Positions 22,893 to 34,265 of a DNA stretch of 64,000 nt are shown piece by piece. Every line of letters begins with the position of its first letter. Position 1 is the first letter of the stretch. Location: NCBI GenBank assembly GCA_015680905.1, contig JADFTS010000100.1:20159-84158 (forward strand), read 5' to 3'. This DNA comes from Coptis chinensis (taxonomy: Eukaryota > Streptophyta > Magnoliopsida > Ranunculales > Ranunculaceae). A program made the position numbers and the translations under genes. The notes beneath the pieces were generated by a model. It was not told where the DNA came from, searched no databases, and was given only the letters and a program-made list of their open reading frames with translations.

Positions 22893-24902
22893 GAGATGAA
22901 GGTGACTGTGTTGGGACAGTCACCGCGAACCCTGTTGAAGCTTTAGCATAGTGTGCATCCTTTTTGTTCGTGCTAGTGGCACCACTCGAGCTGGGCATGT
23001 CCCCATTCCAGTACTTTGATTTAGCATAATGTTCCCAGATACTTTCCTCACTATCTTCTGGAGCTGGATTCGATCCTTGACCTTGACATGTTGTTCTCCT
23101 ACCCAAAGTATTGCGCATATCTGAATCATCAGTGGCCAAAGGTAGGGGCTGTGATACACTATCTTCCGAATCATATTGCTCCCCCTCTTGCTGATAAAGT
23201 ATCATCCCAGATTCCTGGTTCCCCTGCTCCTCAGTTGACTCACTTGACAGAGTTATGATATTGGCATTCCTTGGTATAAGCTTCTTTCCCTTTCCTTGTC
23301 GTCTCATCTCCTCAACCTCAATCTTAGCCTTCTTTGACCTGTTGATAGCGTTCCTCACTCCTCTACCCAGCATCTCCTCCTGTTTTTTTCCTTTTTCAGC
23401 CATGGTGGGACTCAAAGTTGAGATCTTTCTTTTGTTGTTTTTTTCTGAGCTGGAGTGATTGAAGCCAAGATCTTGTGGACATAAGGTGTAGCTGTGGGTA
23501 GATCTGCTGTGACTTTTCTTTGCAAATCTTGGATTTCGCACCGCCAGCTGCTTGAAAGCTTTGCCATCTTTTCAGACCAGTCTTGTGTGTTGGAAAAGTA
23601 TGGCGTGGTCAGCATATTCATTCCCCAGACCTTGGGTTCCCTCATCTATCTCAGCTAGGTTTAGATCAGGTTGGGTTTCCAACGAGTCCCTATAGAGAAG
23701 ATAAGGTACTTGGTTTTGATTTTTAGATTTTTGTTTTTTGGATTCTAGGTCTTCTAGATCCTTCCAGTTGGGCTTTGTTGAGCTGGAGGCTGTGGGTAGA
23801 TCCATCTCTTGAGTACCCAAAACAGGGGGTCCAACCTGATAGTCCTGGGCTTGGATCAGGGTCATTAGTTCACTTCCAGCGCGCGATCCCGAACCTGACC
23901 CCAGACTGTTACTTTCAAAGGATGGCCTAGGCCCAAGTTGCATATTGCTCTGTGGCCCATTCATTTCAGAGTTGCGAGAACTGGATTCTACCTCCATGTG
24001 AACCTCTGTGCTTTTGACCGTTGTAGAGCCAGATGTTCCCATGTTATGCGCTCCTCTTACAGAGTCTTCAACGGCTATTTTTTGGTTTTGTCGTGAGGCC
24101 AAGCTGGACTTTTCTTCTCCTAAAGGACCACGTGTCGCCGATGATCTACCTTTGCCGGAGTACCTCCCCAAAGCAGGGCCTGGGATCTCATTGAAATGAG
24201 GTTGTCTTGGTTGGCAAGAAAAACTCACCACTTGCTTTCTCTCGCAAGCTATCCTATTAAAGAATTTGGAAGCCTTCATCATGCTAGTGAAATTTGGTTT
24301 CACATCCTTGCTGGAACCACCACATTTTATCAGCTCATATCTATGATGGGCTCTGATCCAGCAGGCATAATGGTCATGCCCTATTACCCCACAGAAGTAG
24401 CAGAACAAGTCTAGCTTCTCATATTTAAACTTGACATGAACAGAGGTTCCTGTTTCAAGCATGATTGTCAAGTCTTTTGTGAGTCTTTCTTTGATATCCA
24501 GCAAGACACGAACCCTTGCTACTGGTTGGTTAAACTCTATAGAGCATGATATGTCCTCCTCAGAGACCTTGCCCAGTTCCGCACCGATGATGTTTACATT
24601 TGTTTTATTGATTCGCTCCCTAGGCAATCCCCATATTTGTACCCAGTAGTTGATCAGATCAAAGTTATAATCCTCAATGTGTTGACAACTTACCCAGTTC
24701 ATGATCGACAGAATGTGACCGTGGATGAGCCAAGGGCCATTGTTGGTAACATGTCTTAACTCCTCCTCTTGTTCAAACAGAATCTTGACATGCTCTTTGG
24801 TGATTTGCTCCATAGTGATATGTCCCCTTGTTTGCCATAAGCGGTGGAGCTCTCCTCCCAAATCATCAAGATTAATTTGATTTCCTCCCAAATCATCAAG
24901 AT
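22893..24902 (-). pseudogene. LINE ORF1 (RNA-binding protein), truncated and frameshifted
   Basis: 24900 to about 23572 encodes the DUF4283-type N-terminal domain found in plant LINE ORF1 (VKILFEQEEEL, NGPWLIHGHILSIMNW, VWIQIWGLP-like VQIWGLPRERIN) and a CCHC zinc knuckle CYFCGVIGHDHYAC at about 24400-24360. After a shift near 23570 the frame continues as a long Ser/Glu/Lys-rich tail (22893-23541). The start is missing. In intact elements ORF1 coats the RNA. Confidence 0.88.
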
Positions 24903-25453
24903 TAAGGCATGCTCATCCAAATCATACAAGCAAATCCACAACCTAGTAGAAAAATCAAATTTATAGACTTCAAAATATGTTGTGTCAACATAATAGTCAC
25001 CAGCAGGGTAGCGGCCTAGCGGGTCACTGGTTTTGCAATCTCGTACAATCAAGTGAATATCCACACACATCTCCATCAAATAAAACTTGCCTGAGCGATC
25101 GATATCATCTGGAGGAGAAGCAAAATCTGTTGCTTTCAGAGGAACCACATTGATGTCACAAATCCTTAGATATCCCTGTATATTAATAGCATAAAAATGG
25201 CCATTGAAGAATATAACGTCTTCGTATACACCATTAGGTGGACCTTCCAAGGAAGTCCAAGCTTTATCTCCAGGAGTAGCATATGCAATTTTACGGTACT
25301 CTCAGTAAATAGCCATAACACGACAACATTGTTGTTTAGATTGAGTGGTAGATGGACTTGTCCAAAAAGATGGATTCGACGACAAAACAAATTTCTCGAC
25401 AAAACACCTACATAATTCTTCGGGCTCATAATAGTTCCCGTATTGGTCTGGCA
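24903..25453 (-). pseudogene. F-box pseudogene piece 3: central DUF295
   Basis: Encodes QYGNYYEPEEL, FVLSSNPSFW, then a TGA, then GVYEDVIFFNGHFYAIN and YFEVYKFDFSTRLW. It is bounded by the MITE duplication GTCTGGCA and by the LINE duplication whose minus-strand sequence is GAGCATGCCTTA. Confidence 0.9.
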
Positions 25454-25640
25454 CATTGTCACAAAGTTAGGCGTTTTTTTGAAAAAAACGCCTTTAAAAC
25501 CCGAGATATTGGCAAGGCGTCTGGTTCCAATTTAAAACCCGGGTTTTTCAAAAAAACCCGTTTTAAACGCGTTTTAAACTTAAAAAACGTTTAAAACCCG
25601 AGATTTTGAAAATCTCCCGTTTAAAACTTTTTTTTTTCTT

Positions 25641-25679
<39 letters not shown>

Positions 25680-26226
25680 CTAAAAGAAAACACGAAAAAG
25701 AAAAATGGATTTTGGAGTTTACCTTTTTGAAGAGTGGGCGTTAGATTGACTTATTGAGACAGTTTTATTTTGTTTTGGACTATTAATAATTAATTATAAA
25801 TTTTAAAGTTATTAATTTATTTGTAGAACTTGATTATGCCATTATGGTTGGTAATTAATAGTATCTTATTTAGAGTCGTGTTTTGGTACTGAATCTAAAA
25901 CTTATAGTATTTGGATGAGTAATGATAATTTGATACTTTCATGTATTTGAATTTTCTTTCATTTGTATTATTTTTATTTTTATTTTTATTTTATGTGTCA
26001 ATTCTTTTTTCCACTCTTATAAAAAAATCAAATTCTTTATCTATTATACTCTTTATCATCGGTTTTTACCGTTTCTTTTACTGTTACGCGTTTAAACCCG
26101 TTTTTATGCCCCACGTTTTTTACGTTTTTTTTTTTTCTTTTTTTTTTTCGGGCGTTCCGTTTAAAACACGAACTAAGTTTTTTTCAAATACACCGTTTTA
26201 AACCCGTACCGTACTTGGTGACAATG
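25454..26226. mobile_element. hAT-type MITE, family copy 1 (773 bp)
   Basis: The ends are CATTGTCACAAAG and, inverted, CATTGTCACCAAG. It is flanked by an exact 8-bp duplication GTCTGGCA (25446-25453 and 26227-26234). The interior has repeated GTTTTAAAC/TTTAAAACCCG motifs and long poly(T) tracts (about 25627-25677). It is closely related along its length to 39812-40564. It lies in the F-box gene at codon 134. Confidence 0.93.
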
Positions 26227-26278
26227 GTCTGGCATCGTAGGTTGTGGTGGAAGAGAAAGCTGAGCCCCGGTTAATGGA

Positions 26279-26706
26279 TGTCAGTACCCTCCACTCTCAA
26301 CCACTCGTGGCAGACCACGTGTCCAGACTACAAACAGGTCGTGCATACGATCTAAGGTCAGGTCGTCCAAACGACCTAGAAAACATAACCACTGCAAGTT
26401 AGTTAACATCATCATTAATGACAGATCATTACTTTGTAACGGAATGAGTAAAATCAATCATCAAGACAACATAAAAGGAGGATCTATGCCTATAAAAGAG
26501 GCGTCTTCTCCATTCTAGAGGGGGAGGCTCACATTCTCTCCATCTCCAACTCAAGCACTCAGAATGAACTACGTCTGACTTGATTCCAGTTCATCAGAGA
26601 ACTGGATACGTAGGCAACTCAGAGCACCGACCTGAGTTCAGTCAAACATCTTATATAAACCTTATTCTCCGAGATTGTAAGGTCATGCCTAAACTGTACC
26701 TCCACA
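26279..26706 (+). mobile_element. probable solo LTR (428 bp) in the F-box gene
   Basis: Starts TGTCAGTACC and ends ACCTCCACA (TG...CA). Flanks are ATGGA (26274-26278) and ATGAA (26707-26711), a 5-bp duplication with one mismatch. It contains a TATA box (CTATAAAAGAG) at about 26490 and a GGATACGTAGGCA stretch also found near the R/U5 part of the Gypsy LTRs at about 27951. Removing it with one flank copy restores the F-box frame exactly, which strongly supports the borders. Confidence 0.7.
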
Positions 26707-27061
26707 ATGAATTTAAACGATTTATATTGAGATCAAGTCCTAAAGTCACAAGCCAACCATAAGGAGATCCCCAACATTTCGTCCCTTTCAACTGGGGCAA
26801 GTGAAGCTTGAAAAGCTTTTTGCTAGAAGGACTAAAGAAACTACGAATGCCTTCATCACTATCATCTTCAAAATTTGTGTTCATTAGCTAAGGAGCAAAC
26901 CGGATGAAAGATGTATCACGTTGCTGCTACTTTTTAGTAATTGCAACAGATCTCCATAACTTGCAAACAACACTAAAAGTAACAAAATCTTCAAGACAAG
27001 GCGACAGTCGGTTTAGAAAGAGATTAGTTATGTCTTCTGGTAATTCAGACCAGTTTGCCAT
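26707..27061 (-). pseudogene. F-box pseudogene piece 1: start codon, F-box, start of DUF295
   Basis: The ATG at 27061-27059 starts MANWSELPEDITNLF. This ATG lies inside the 5-bp target duplication of the Gypsy element that now begins at 27063, so the gene's own leader is on the far side of that element (37806 onward). The two in-frame TAG codons are in this piece. Confidence 0.9.
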
Positions 27062-27062
27062 G

Positions 27063-28090
27063 TGTGTGTGCATATTTTAGCAAATAGATATGTAACACGT
27101 GGCAGCATCTTCTTAAAGCTCGGATATGGTCTTGGTGTGGGTAGAAAGTACCATAACACACTTCAAGTCCAAATCGATCCTCTCACTTCCTAGGTTCGGA
27201 AGTGAAACAAGAAGAGGAGGTTTGTAGGCTTTGGAACTAGTTGGAGTAGTAGGTTCGTATAACCAACTCGTAACTATGAACTTCAAATTCGGAACTCAAC
27301 TACTAGGTTTGGAGCAGGTTCGTAGGCTTTGGAACTAGTTGGAGTAGTAGGTTTGTATAACCAACTCCTAACTATGAAATCCAAATCCGGAACTCAATTC
27401 CTAGGTTCGGAAGTGAAACAAGAAGAGGCCGGAGGTTCGTAGGCTTTGGAACTAGTTGGAGTAGTAGGTTCGTATAACCAACTCCTAACTATGAACTTCA
27501 AATCCGGAACTCAATTCCTAGGTTCGGAAGTGAAACAAGAAGAGGAGGTTCGTAGGCTTTGAACTAGTTGGAGTAGTAGGTTTGTATAACCAACTCATAA
27601 CTATGAACTCCAAATCGAAACTCAACTACTAGGTTCGGAGCAGGTTTGTAGGCTTTGGAACTAGTTGGAGTAGTAGGTTCGTATAACCAACTCTTAACTA
27701 TGAACTCCAAATCCGGAACTCAACTACCAGGCTCGGAGCTCTAAAGCTACTACTCCGAACCTAAACATGTGTTTTCTGTTGTTTAAGTCAATAAGGGAGA
27801 ACTTTGACTTGGGAAACATGGGGCTTCTAGAAGAGTCAGGATGAGACTTAACAAGACACGGTCTCATAGTTAAACACTAATTGGGAAACCTCACCTATTC
27901 TTATAAATAGAATAGTTGAACTATGTTTTGAGTTGGATTCCTATACACAGGATACGTAGGCAGCCATTAAAGAACATGGTTCAACTCATCATCTTCTAAA
28001 TCTCTTCTTCTTCTTGATCCAATACTTCTCATTGTTCTTTGATTATTAACAAAATACTTGTGTTTCTAGATTAGGAAAAATCATCACACA
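27063..28090 (+). repeat. Gypsy 5' LTR with internal tandem repeats
   Basis: A direct repeat of 36755-37800. 27200-27740 holds five imperfect copies of a roughly 100-115-bp unit marked by GGAACTAGTTGGAGTAGTAG. A TATA-like TTATAAATAGAA lies at about 27900. Confidence 0.93.
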
Positions 28091-28092
28091 AT

Positions 28093-28110
28093 TGGCGCCG
28101 TCTGTGGGGA
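28093..28110 (+). promoter_or_regulatory. Gypsy primer-binding site
   Basis: TGGCGCCGTCTGTGGGGA begins two bases after the LTR. TGGCGCC is the usual start of primer sites in plant Gypsy elements of the Athila/Tat kind. The exact tRNA is not determined here. Confidence 0.75.
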
Positions 28111-28235
28111 CCCATACATAATTGATTTGATTTCTTGGTCAAATTTTTTTCGGTTCTAGGTTATCCTATCCACCAATTTTTCTTGGGTTTTTTGTTCTTA
28201 AAAAAATCTTCTTTTCTTCACTTTGATTCAAAATC

Positions 28236-28660
28236 ATGGTTACTACAAGAGGCAACACAAATCAAGGTAATGAGGGGAATAATGAGATCAATAACCCGCA
28301 TGTTACTGCTCAAAGACAATTTGAATGTAGTGGAGCTTGTTGTTTTGGGGAAGGGCGTGTAGAAGATGAGCCCATCCAACAACGATACTCCCTAATCTGC
28401 CATAACCAACCAAGTCGTTATGAATGCTGTGATGGCCGAAATGAGGCTCATTTGCATTTTTTCCAAGACTACTACCGCATGAAGGAGGGTCGTTCACCTC
28501 CAAAGGTGTTGCCTATTGATGGAAACTCGAGGGGGCAATTCCGGCCACCAAGTCTCGACCATGGTGAAGGTTACGTCTGTACGCCTTATATCCCTTACTT
28601 CGTTCGGTATCATAGCGACCAACCAGATTCGGATTATATAATCCGGAATTGGATCCAACC
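28236..28660 (+). pseudogene. Gypsy gag, N-terminal part, cut by a solo LTR
   Basis: The ATG at 28236 opens MVTTRGNTNQGN. The frame stays open for about 140 codons to the insertion point, where the CAACC target duplication lies. The frame resumes at 32356 without loss of register. The N-terminal part is not strongly conserved between elements, and its role (capsid N-terminus) is inferred from position. Confidence 0.75.
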
Positions 28661-30341
28661 TGTAACGCCCGTATTTTTAAATACGTATTTTTCTATTTAT
28701 TTATTAATTAATTTAATTATTTATTTTCAAAATTCGTCGGATTGGACTCGGGATACGTGGGCCTGGTTTTGGGCCCGAGTCTGTGTTGGGCTTGGGTTTC
28801 GGACCCAAGTATATAAACATTTTTTCTAGAGAATAGGGTTCATAAAGAATAAAATATATTAAAAATGGAGGCGAAGATGAAAGTTGGATTTCTGGAGGTG
28901 GAGCGCGACGGCTCGGACTAGGAGGATTCGTCGAGCTATTCATTAAGGTGAGTAGCTATTTTGCTATTTCACCGAACGTATGGTTTTCTGTGTATTGATA
29001 CTGTTCATTATACTGTTGTGTTGGACTTCGTGCCATTTGTTTTATTAAACCTTGTTAAATTTCGGATTTGTAATAAACTGTTCAAACTTTGTTGATTTGG
29101 GGTAAACTGTTGAACTCAAGAGAAGTCGATGGCGCTCCTCCTCTAACCGAGGCGGAGATCTTGTGGGCGGAGTAGATATTTTATTTAGTTGTACTGTGGA
29201 TTTGGGGAATTCGTGGGTTGAGATTCGTTGGTTGATGTCGGTTGTCGAAGCTCATCGAAGCTTCGATAGACGACGCCAATGGTGGCGGCGCCGCGAGCGT
29301 AAATCGCTCATGAATTTGATTAAACTTTTTTATATAATGTGATGTTAATATTAATTGGTTGTTAATATATGATGAATGTCGGGTTTAGCATGGTCGTGTG
29401 TGGCGCTGTTGGAGCTTGGAGAAAGCTTGAGGTGCGTTAATGGCATTACTGCCATTACTGCTATACTGGGGTGGGGCGATTTTCTTGTAGTTCCAACTGT
29501 TTTGATTGTGTTTTTGAATTGTTGATGTTGATTGAGTGGGGCTGTCGGCTGGAAGCTTGAAAGCAAGCTTTAATGGTGGCCGAAATTATAGATCTAGTTT
29601 GGATGAAAAATCGGGATTGAATGATTAGGGGATTTTGTGTTTGACAAAGTTATAGGGTTTTTGTTGGTGATTAAAACCGATATGATGAAGTGGAAGATGG
29701 AGAAGAGCTTGTGGTGGCCGGATTTTTGGTGGCTGCTGGTGGTGGTAGTTAGGGAAGAAGATGACCCTGTTGACCGAATTGGGCCTGGGGCTTGGGCCTA
29801 GGCCAAAGCCTTAGCTAGTTTAAGTGGTTGGGCCATTTCATTTTTAAGTTGTTGGGCCGAAATGTTTTATTGGTTTGGCCGAAATTTCAATGGTGGTTGG
29901 ACTGAAATTTCAGTCTAGTGTTAGTTGTGGGCCGAGTTCTATTCCGGATTTGGGCCAAACTAATTAGTTGTTGTGGGCCAGTTCAGTTTCAGTTTTTGGG
30001 CCTAAACACTAGTTAGTTATTGGGCGGATTAATCCTTTGTTTGGACCCGGTTTCATATTAAGTTGTGGACCAGTTTAAGTTAAGTTTTGGGGACGGTTTT
30101 CTTTGTTTGTTTTGGGCGAACTCATTTGTGTTTTGGGCGGTTTAATATTGCTTGGGGCGATCTATTGGACTTAAAATAGATCTTTACGGTGTCTTTACAT
30201 GCTTTAGACTTCGGGTTAAGGTTTGGGCTTGGCGGTTGGGTCTAACCATTACCTTAGTCACGAGCGAGTGAACCATGCACCTTTGACCTTAGCCATGAAT
30301 CATGGCTATGACCCTGAACCTATCAAACACGGAAACGCCAG

Positions 30342-30520
30342 TTTGACTTTGACTAGGACAGTTTGACTTTGACCATAACATGTTGACTTTGACTAGGACA
30401 GTTTGACTTTGACTATGACATGTTGACTTTGACCAGGACAGTTTGACTTTGACCATGACATGTTGACTTTGACCGTTGACCGTTGACTTTGACTGTTGAC
30501 CGTTGACTGGGAATGTTGAC
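30342..30520 (+). repeat. minisatellite of TTGAC motifs (W-box-like array)
   Basis: A roughly 40-bp unit (TTTGACTTTGACYA.GACA.G) is repeated. I count 20 occurrences of TTGAC on the plus strand in about 180 bp, many as TTGACC or TTGACT. TTGAC(C/T) is the established core bound by WRKY transcription factors. The array lies within the solo LTR, 1.7 kb from its start. Confidence 0.85.
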
Positions 30521-31679
30521 TTTTCCAGTTTTTTCACATATTTGATTATATGGATAATTAAATATAGTAATAAAATATTGTTGAGATTGTATAACTTGGT
30601 TGGTCATTATCTAATTTAGATTTGACGTGAGTAGTGTGTAAAGCCTATATATATTGGGCTTTGATTGTGGACGTGGACGCTTATTTGTGCTTTCACTTTT
30701 ATGTGTATATTATATGGACATATATAGTAATAAAATGCTTGGAAGCTTGTATAATTTGGTGGTCATTATCTAAGAAAGATTTGACCTTGATGTTGTGTAT
30801 TTTTGACACGTGACGATATTGAGATGTTAGGAGACATTATATTCCTAATACGCTATAAAAATGTATGTGATACATTGAAGCATTATGACATGATATCATA
30901 TGTTGGGATATATATATATTAATGCAATATCTTGGAGAAATGTATATACACTCCATTATTTTATATGTGAGATGCTAATAGAGTATTTGTGAATATTTAC
31001 CACCGAGGAGTGTGGTGTAGTGCAAATAATATATTGTACGTGAAAAGAATGAAATTTGGTTATGAGATATAATTGTGATGTTTCTAGATATTGTGGCTTA
31101 GTGCAATAAGGCAAGTGACCTGCCGCGTGATATAGTGGAATGTTTATGAGTCATTAATGTATGACACCAATAAATTACGTAACGAAAATCCTAGAACCCG
31201 ACTACCACAACTCATGTGATTGGCCGCCTTCGGCGTTTAGCTTCATTAATCTGGCCTTGAGGCGCCCCTTCCGGGCGTTTCAATTAATCTGAATGGCCTT
31301 CGGGCGGCCCTTCCGGCGTTCGATAAAGCTAAATGGCCCTCCCGGGCGAATAATAGTGGCTTGATTATTCCGTTCGCAAAATAGAACGATGATCGCCAAT
31401 ATTTTTATGCCGAATAGTGGCGATGCCACATAATTGCTTCCGTGTGAGGATTTACACTGTCGCGGCATCATCCCGCCGAGGTGGTTCTGCACGGAGTGGT
31501 TCATTATGTAAGGGGAGGCATGTGGATGTACATGTTCGGGGTTGGGTAGCGATTGTGGTAGCCAGGAAACTAGGTAAGACATAGATAGACGTGAATTTTA
31601 GGGACACGCAAAGAAAGCCCGAAATAATCTAATTATGGTAATATGTTTAGTTGGTTATTTGTTTAGTTAAAACCTAAAA

Positions 31680-31850
31680 CCTCGATGGAGGAACTACATG
31701 CCTTATTTATGATCGCGATATAGTTTGTTGTGTGGTTAGTGGGAAGTTAAAGTACCTCGATGGAGGAACTACCCGCCTAAATTATTGTACTTAAGGATGT
31801 TGTTTTAGTCATTGAAAGTTAAGGCGCCTCGGTGGAGGAACTAACTGCCG
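31680..31850 (+). repeat. three-copy tandem repeat in the solo LTR
   Basis: CCTCGATGGAGGAACTAC occurs at about 31681 and 31755, and a variant CCTCGGTGGAGGAACTAA at about 31828, spaced about 74 bp apart. The hairpin-like CTCGATGGAG core is conserved. Confidence 0.6.
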
Positions 31851-32355
31851 TATGGATTTTGTATATATATATGTATATTATATGTTGTATTTTAGGGCCA
31901 CTCACACCAGCATTGTTTATAATGCTGACCCGATTTGCATGTTTGCTTATCGGGTGTGTTCATTAAATGAACATAGTTGATAAGTCTTGATGAGTTTAGT
32001 GATGAAGAAGATTGGTTCTTTGCTTGTGGTTTTCAAGTTAGCATTGCATCTCAGGTTGTGTTTTGTTTTCCCTTGAGGTGATATAGATTTTCAGTCTTGA
32101 CGATGTTTTACGTATTTTCATTTGTAATTTTAATTAAAGAGTTATTGAAAAGAGATTTGTAACCTAATCTTATTTGTAAATTTTTGTAATGAAGATAACT
32201 GTTATTTAAGTTAAAATTTTTATTGGTTTTAATTATCCGCATATTTAAAACTGTTTATGGGTTTTTGGAAGTTGAGAGTGCATCACACTTCGGAGATCGA
32301 AGAGTCGGGGACAAATAATGTTTTTCCAAATTCTGTCGAAATTCGGGGTGTGACA

Positions 32356-33607
32356 CAACCCGACACTCAAGTTCACACGGAACTGACTTCTCTTGGTATT
32401 CAAGTTCTCGAGGTACGAGGGATGGACGTCGGAATGTGTTTGCTCGGAATCCACAACTATCAAGGTCACCCTCGGTACGAAGAAGAATTTCAGTTCCAGG
32501 GGAACCTTCATTGCCTCAGAATCCCTTAGTTCCCCAATCCAGTTTTGCAAACTCCTCCACTCGATCTTGGGAACCAGAACCACGTTATCATCGAGATGAG
32601 AACTACGAGAGTCCAGGTCCGAGGTACAACAATGAGAGAACTCCAATTCATGAACCGACTACTCTTGCACGCATTTCGGCAAATATTTGGAGGAACTACA
32701 AGAGGTTCAAACCAACCAAGATGGATGAGTCGGTTGTTCACGGCCGTCGAGGGAGACATTGGAACTCCTTTTTCACGACATGTTATGAGTGGATACATCC
32801 CCCATGATTATAAACCACCGAAGTTCTCTAAATTTAATGGCAAAGGAGATCCGGTCTCTCATGTGCTCGGCTATCATCAAGCAATGGTGGGTCTTTCTAA
32901 GAAAGATCATTATTTGTGCCAGTATTTTGCTTCAAGTTTGACAGACTCAGCACTCATTTGGTACACGAAGCTGCCCAGGGGCAGCATTCACGAGTTTAAG
33001 GTGCTATCCATCAATTTCATTGCAAAATTCAATTGTAACCGACCCCACATTAAAACCGCTGATGCACTATTTGACATGAAGATCTGAAAGGACGAGCGTA
33101 TTTAGGGATTTTACTTAAAGATTTAACGAGGTTCAATTGCATGTTGACAAAGTCGATGAGACCCTCGCCATTGTGGCCTTTAGAAAGGGATTAGATTATA
33201 CTTTTGGTCTATACATGTCCTTGAAGAAAAAGAAGCCTACGAATATGACAGAGTTGCAGGCTCGTATCAATAAGTATGCGGAACTGGAAGAAGACCAATT
33301 GGATAGGAAATCTTCTCATAAAATAGTGATAACCAGTGTCACCTCCGCTCCTGTTGGTAGGAGCTCTGCTAGTCATTATGATGATAGGAAGTCCGAGGAA
33401 CCACAGTCGGAGCACAAGTTAGTCGACAGGAATTCACATCAAGATAAGTCCAAGAGGCAGAAGATTGGTGACACATTAGGAAGTGAGCAACTACCCCCAC
33501 AGGATAGGGACTTTACCACTTTAACTTATCCTTATGAGGACATCTTTAAAGTTAACCAGGAACAAGATGTTCATGAAAGATCCTCCAACGGTGAATCTCG
33601 ATACTAA
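32356..33607 (+). pseudogene. Gypsy gag, central and C-terminal part, frameshifted
   Basis: After the solo LTR the gag frame continues and changes frame near 32530. It then shows the conserved retrotransposon gag core in 32790-33087 (FSKFNGKGDPVSHVLGYHQAM, WYTKLPRGSIHEFKVL) and, after a stop at 33085, 33137-33607 (FRKGLDYTFGLYMSLKKKKP, MTELQARINKYAELEED). It forms the capsid in active elements. No zinc knuckle and no pol follow. Confidence 0.88.
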
Positions 33608-34265
33608 CATGTACTGTTTCCAAGTAATGTCACACTACTCTTAGCTTCTAAGAGACAAAATTTTCACAAATTTGGATCTGCTTCCACTATACTGGGGGCA
33701 TGATCTATGCCAATCAATTCTCAATAAAAGTTATATTTCTCTTTTCAGAGCATTGTTTCTTTTATAATTTTCTGCTGGGATACTTTTTGGATGTTGGGTG
33801 AGAGATCCATATGTTGGCCAAAGTTGTATCAGAACCTTTAGAAAGTTTTCTCGGGATGATGAGTGAAAGATCTCATGTGTTGTTCCCCGTGTGATGGAGA
33901 AAGTTTAACTTAGCTTCGATTTTATCCTCCTAAGAGCAGTTCTAATGCCTTATGCTTATATAAGTGTCGGTTTATGCATTAGGTACCATATCATTTAAGG
34001 ACTTTACAGGAAATAATACAGGGACACACCCTACGTTCTTACAAAGTCTTATTTCTTAACAAAACTAAAGGTATTTATAGGAATTGACACAGGGGCAAAC
34101 CCTATTTTCCTACAAAACCTTGTTTTTCTAAGATTCGGAATACGAATTTGTATAAAATATAATTTCGACACTTTTATCATTTTCCCTCATCGGTCGAATG
34201 TGCAACCGTCATCTGAGAGAAAAGTGGGGCATCTGTGTATACATATTTATGCAAATAAGGAGAAA
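33608..34265. other. Gypsy internal non-coding region
   Basis: No protein similarity. Short direct repeats around ACAGGGGCAAACCCTA and CAGGGACACACCCTA (34019-34118). Confidence 0.4.

Larger units (their letters stand above)
18717..24902 (-). mobile_element. LINE (L1/RIL-type) retrotransposon, 5'-truncated (6186 bp)
   Basis: The minus-strand element ends in a poly(A) tail (poly-T on the plus strand at 18717-18737). It is flanked by a 12-bp target duplication TAAGGCATGCTC (18705-18716 and 24903-24914). ORF1 and ORF2 are both present but frameshifted. The 5' end falls inside ORF1, with no leader and no ATG, so the copy is 5'-truncated at insertion, as is typical of target-primed reverse transcription. 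It interrupts the F-box gene. Confidence 0.95.
18482..27061 (-). pseudogene. F-box/DUF295 (KIB-type) gene shredded by three internal insertions
   Basis: Four pieces read in one direction: 27061-26707, 26278-26227, 25453-24903 and 18716-18482. Counting one copy of each target duplication, the first three pieces add up to 315 codons in a single register, and the last brings the total to about 389, the usual length for plant F-box/DUF295 proteins. Domains: N-terminal F-box (WSELPEDITNLFLNRL ... VCKLWRSVA, residues 3-40), then the DUF295 beta-propeller-like region (CWGSPYGWLVTLGLDL; SLPPQPTMPDQY; YEDVIFFNGHFYAIN; ENSIYFTDDHY; MGVFDF). F-box proteins are substrate receptors of SCF ubiquitin ligases. 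Disabling changes: TAG at codon 45 (26929-26927), TAG at codon 58 (26890-26888), TGA at 25304-25302, a one-base shift near 18692, and the insertions. Confidence 0.92.
28661..32355 (+). mobile_element. large solo LTR (3695 bp) inside the Gypsy element
   Basis: Starts TGTAACGCCCG and ends GGGGTGTGACA, a pair of termini common in long plant Gypsy LTRs (Tekay/Del-like). It is flanked by an exact 5-bp duplication CAACC (28656-28660 and 32356-32360). No internal region or second LTR copy is seen, so it is a solo LTR left by LTR-LTR recombination, unusually long. The interior is G+C-richer than its surroundings and has several repeat blocks: W-box-like array, GGCCTTCGGGCGG-type repeats at 31220-31345, and CCTCGATGGAGGAACTA repeats at 31680-31850. 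The family name is inference. Confidence 0.85.

Noticed and set aside
23572..24891. Calling LINE ORF1 full length with a start at 24891
   Set aside because: The codon there is TTG and the same LDDLGG text continues upstream to the insertion point, so the start is missing.
24756..25250. Treating the full 164-codon frame as one protein
   Set aside because: The end (about 24902 downward) reads into the 5' end of the LINE; the F-box coding part stops at the target duplication.
27200..27740. Regularly spaced repeats that might suggest a CRISPR-like array
   Set aside because: Units are contiguous, imperfect and occur in both LTRs of a plant retrotransposon; there are no unique spacers or cas genes and the genome is eukaryotic.
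30289..30607. Repetitive open frames (VKVNMSWSK-like) on the minus strand
   Set aside because: They are translations of the TTGAC minisatellite in a non-coding LTR.
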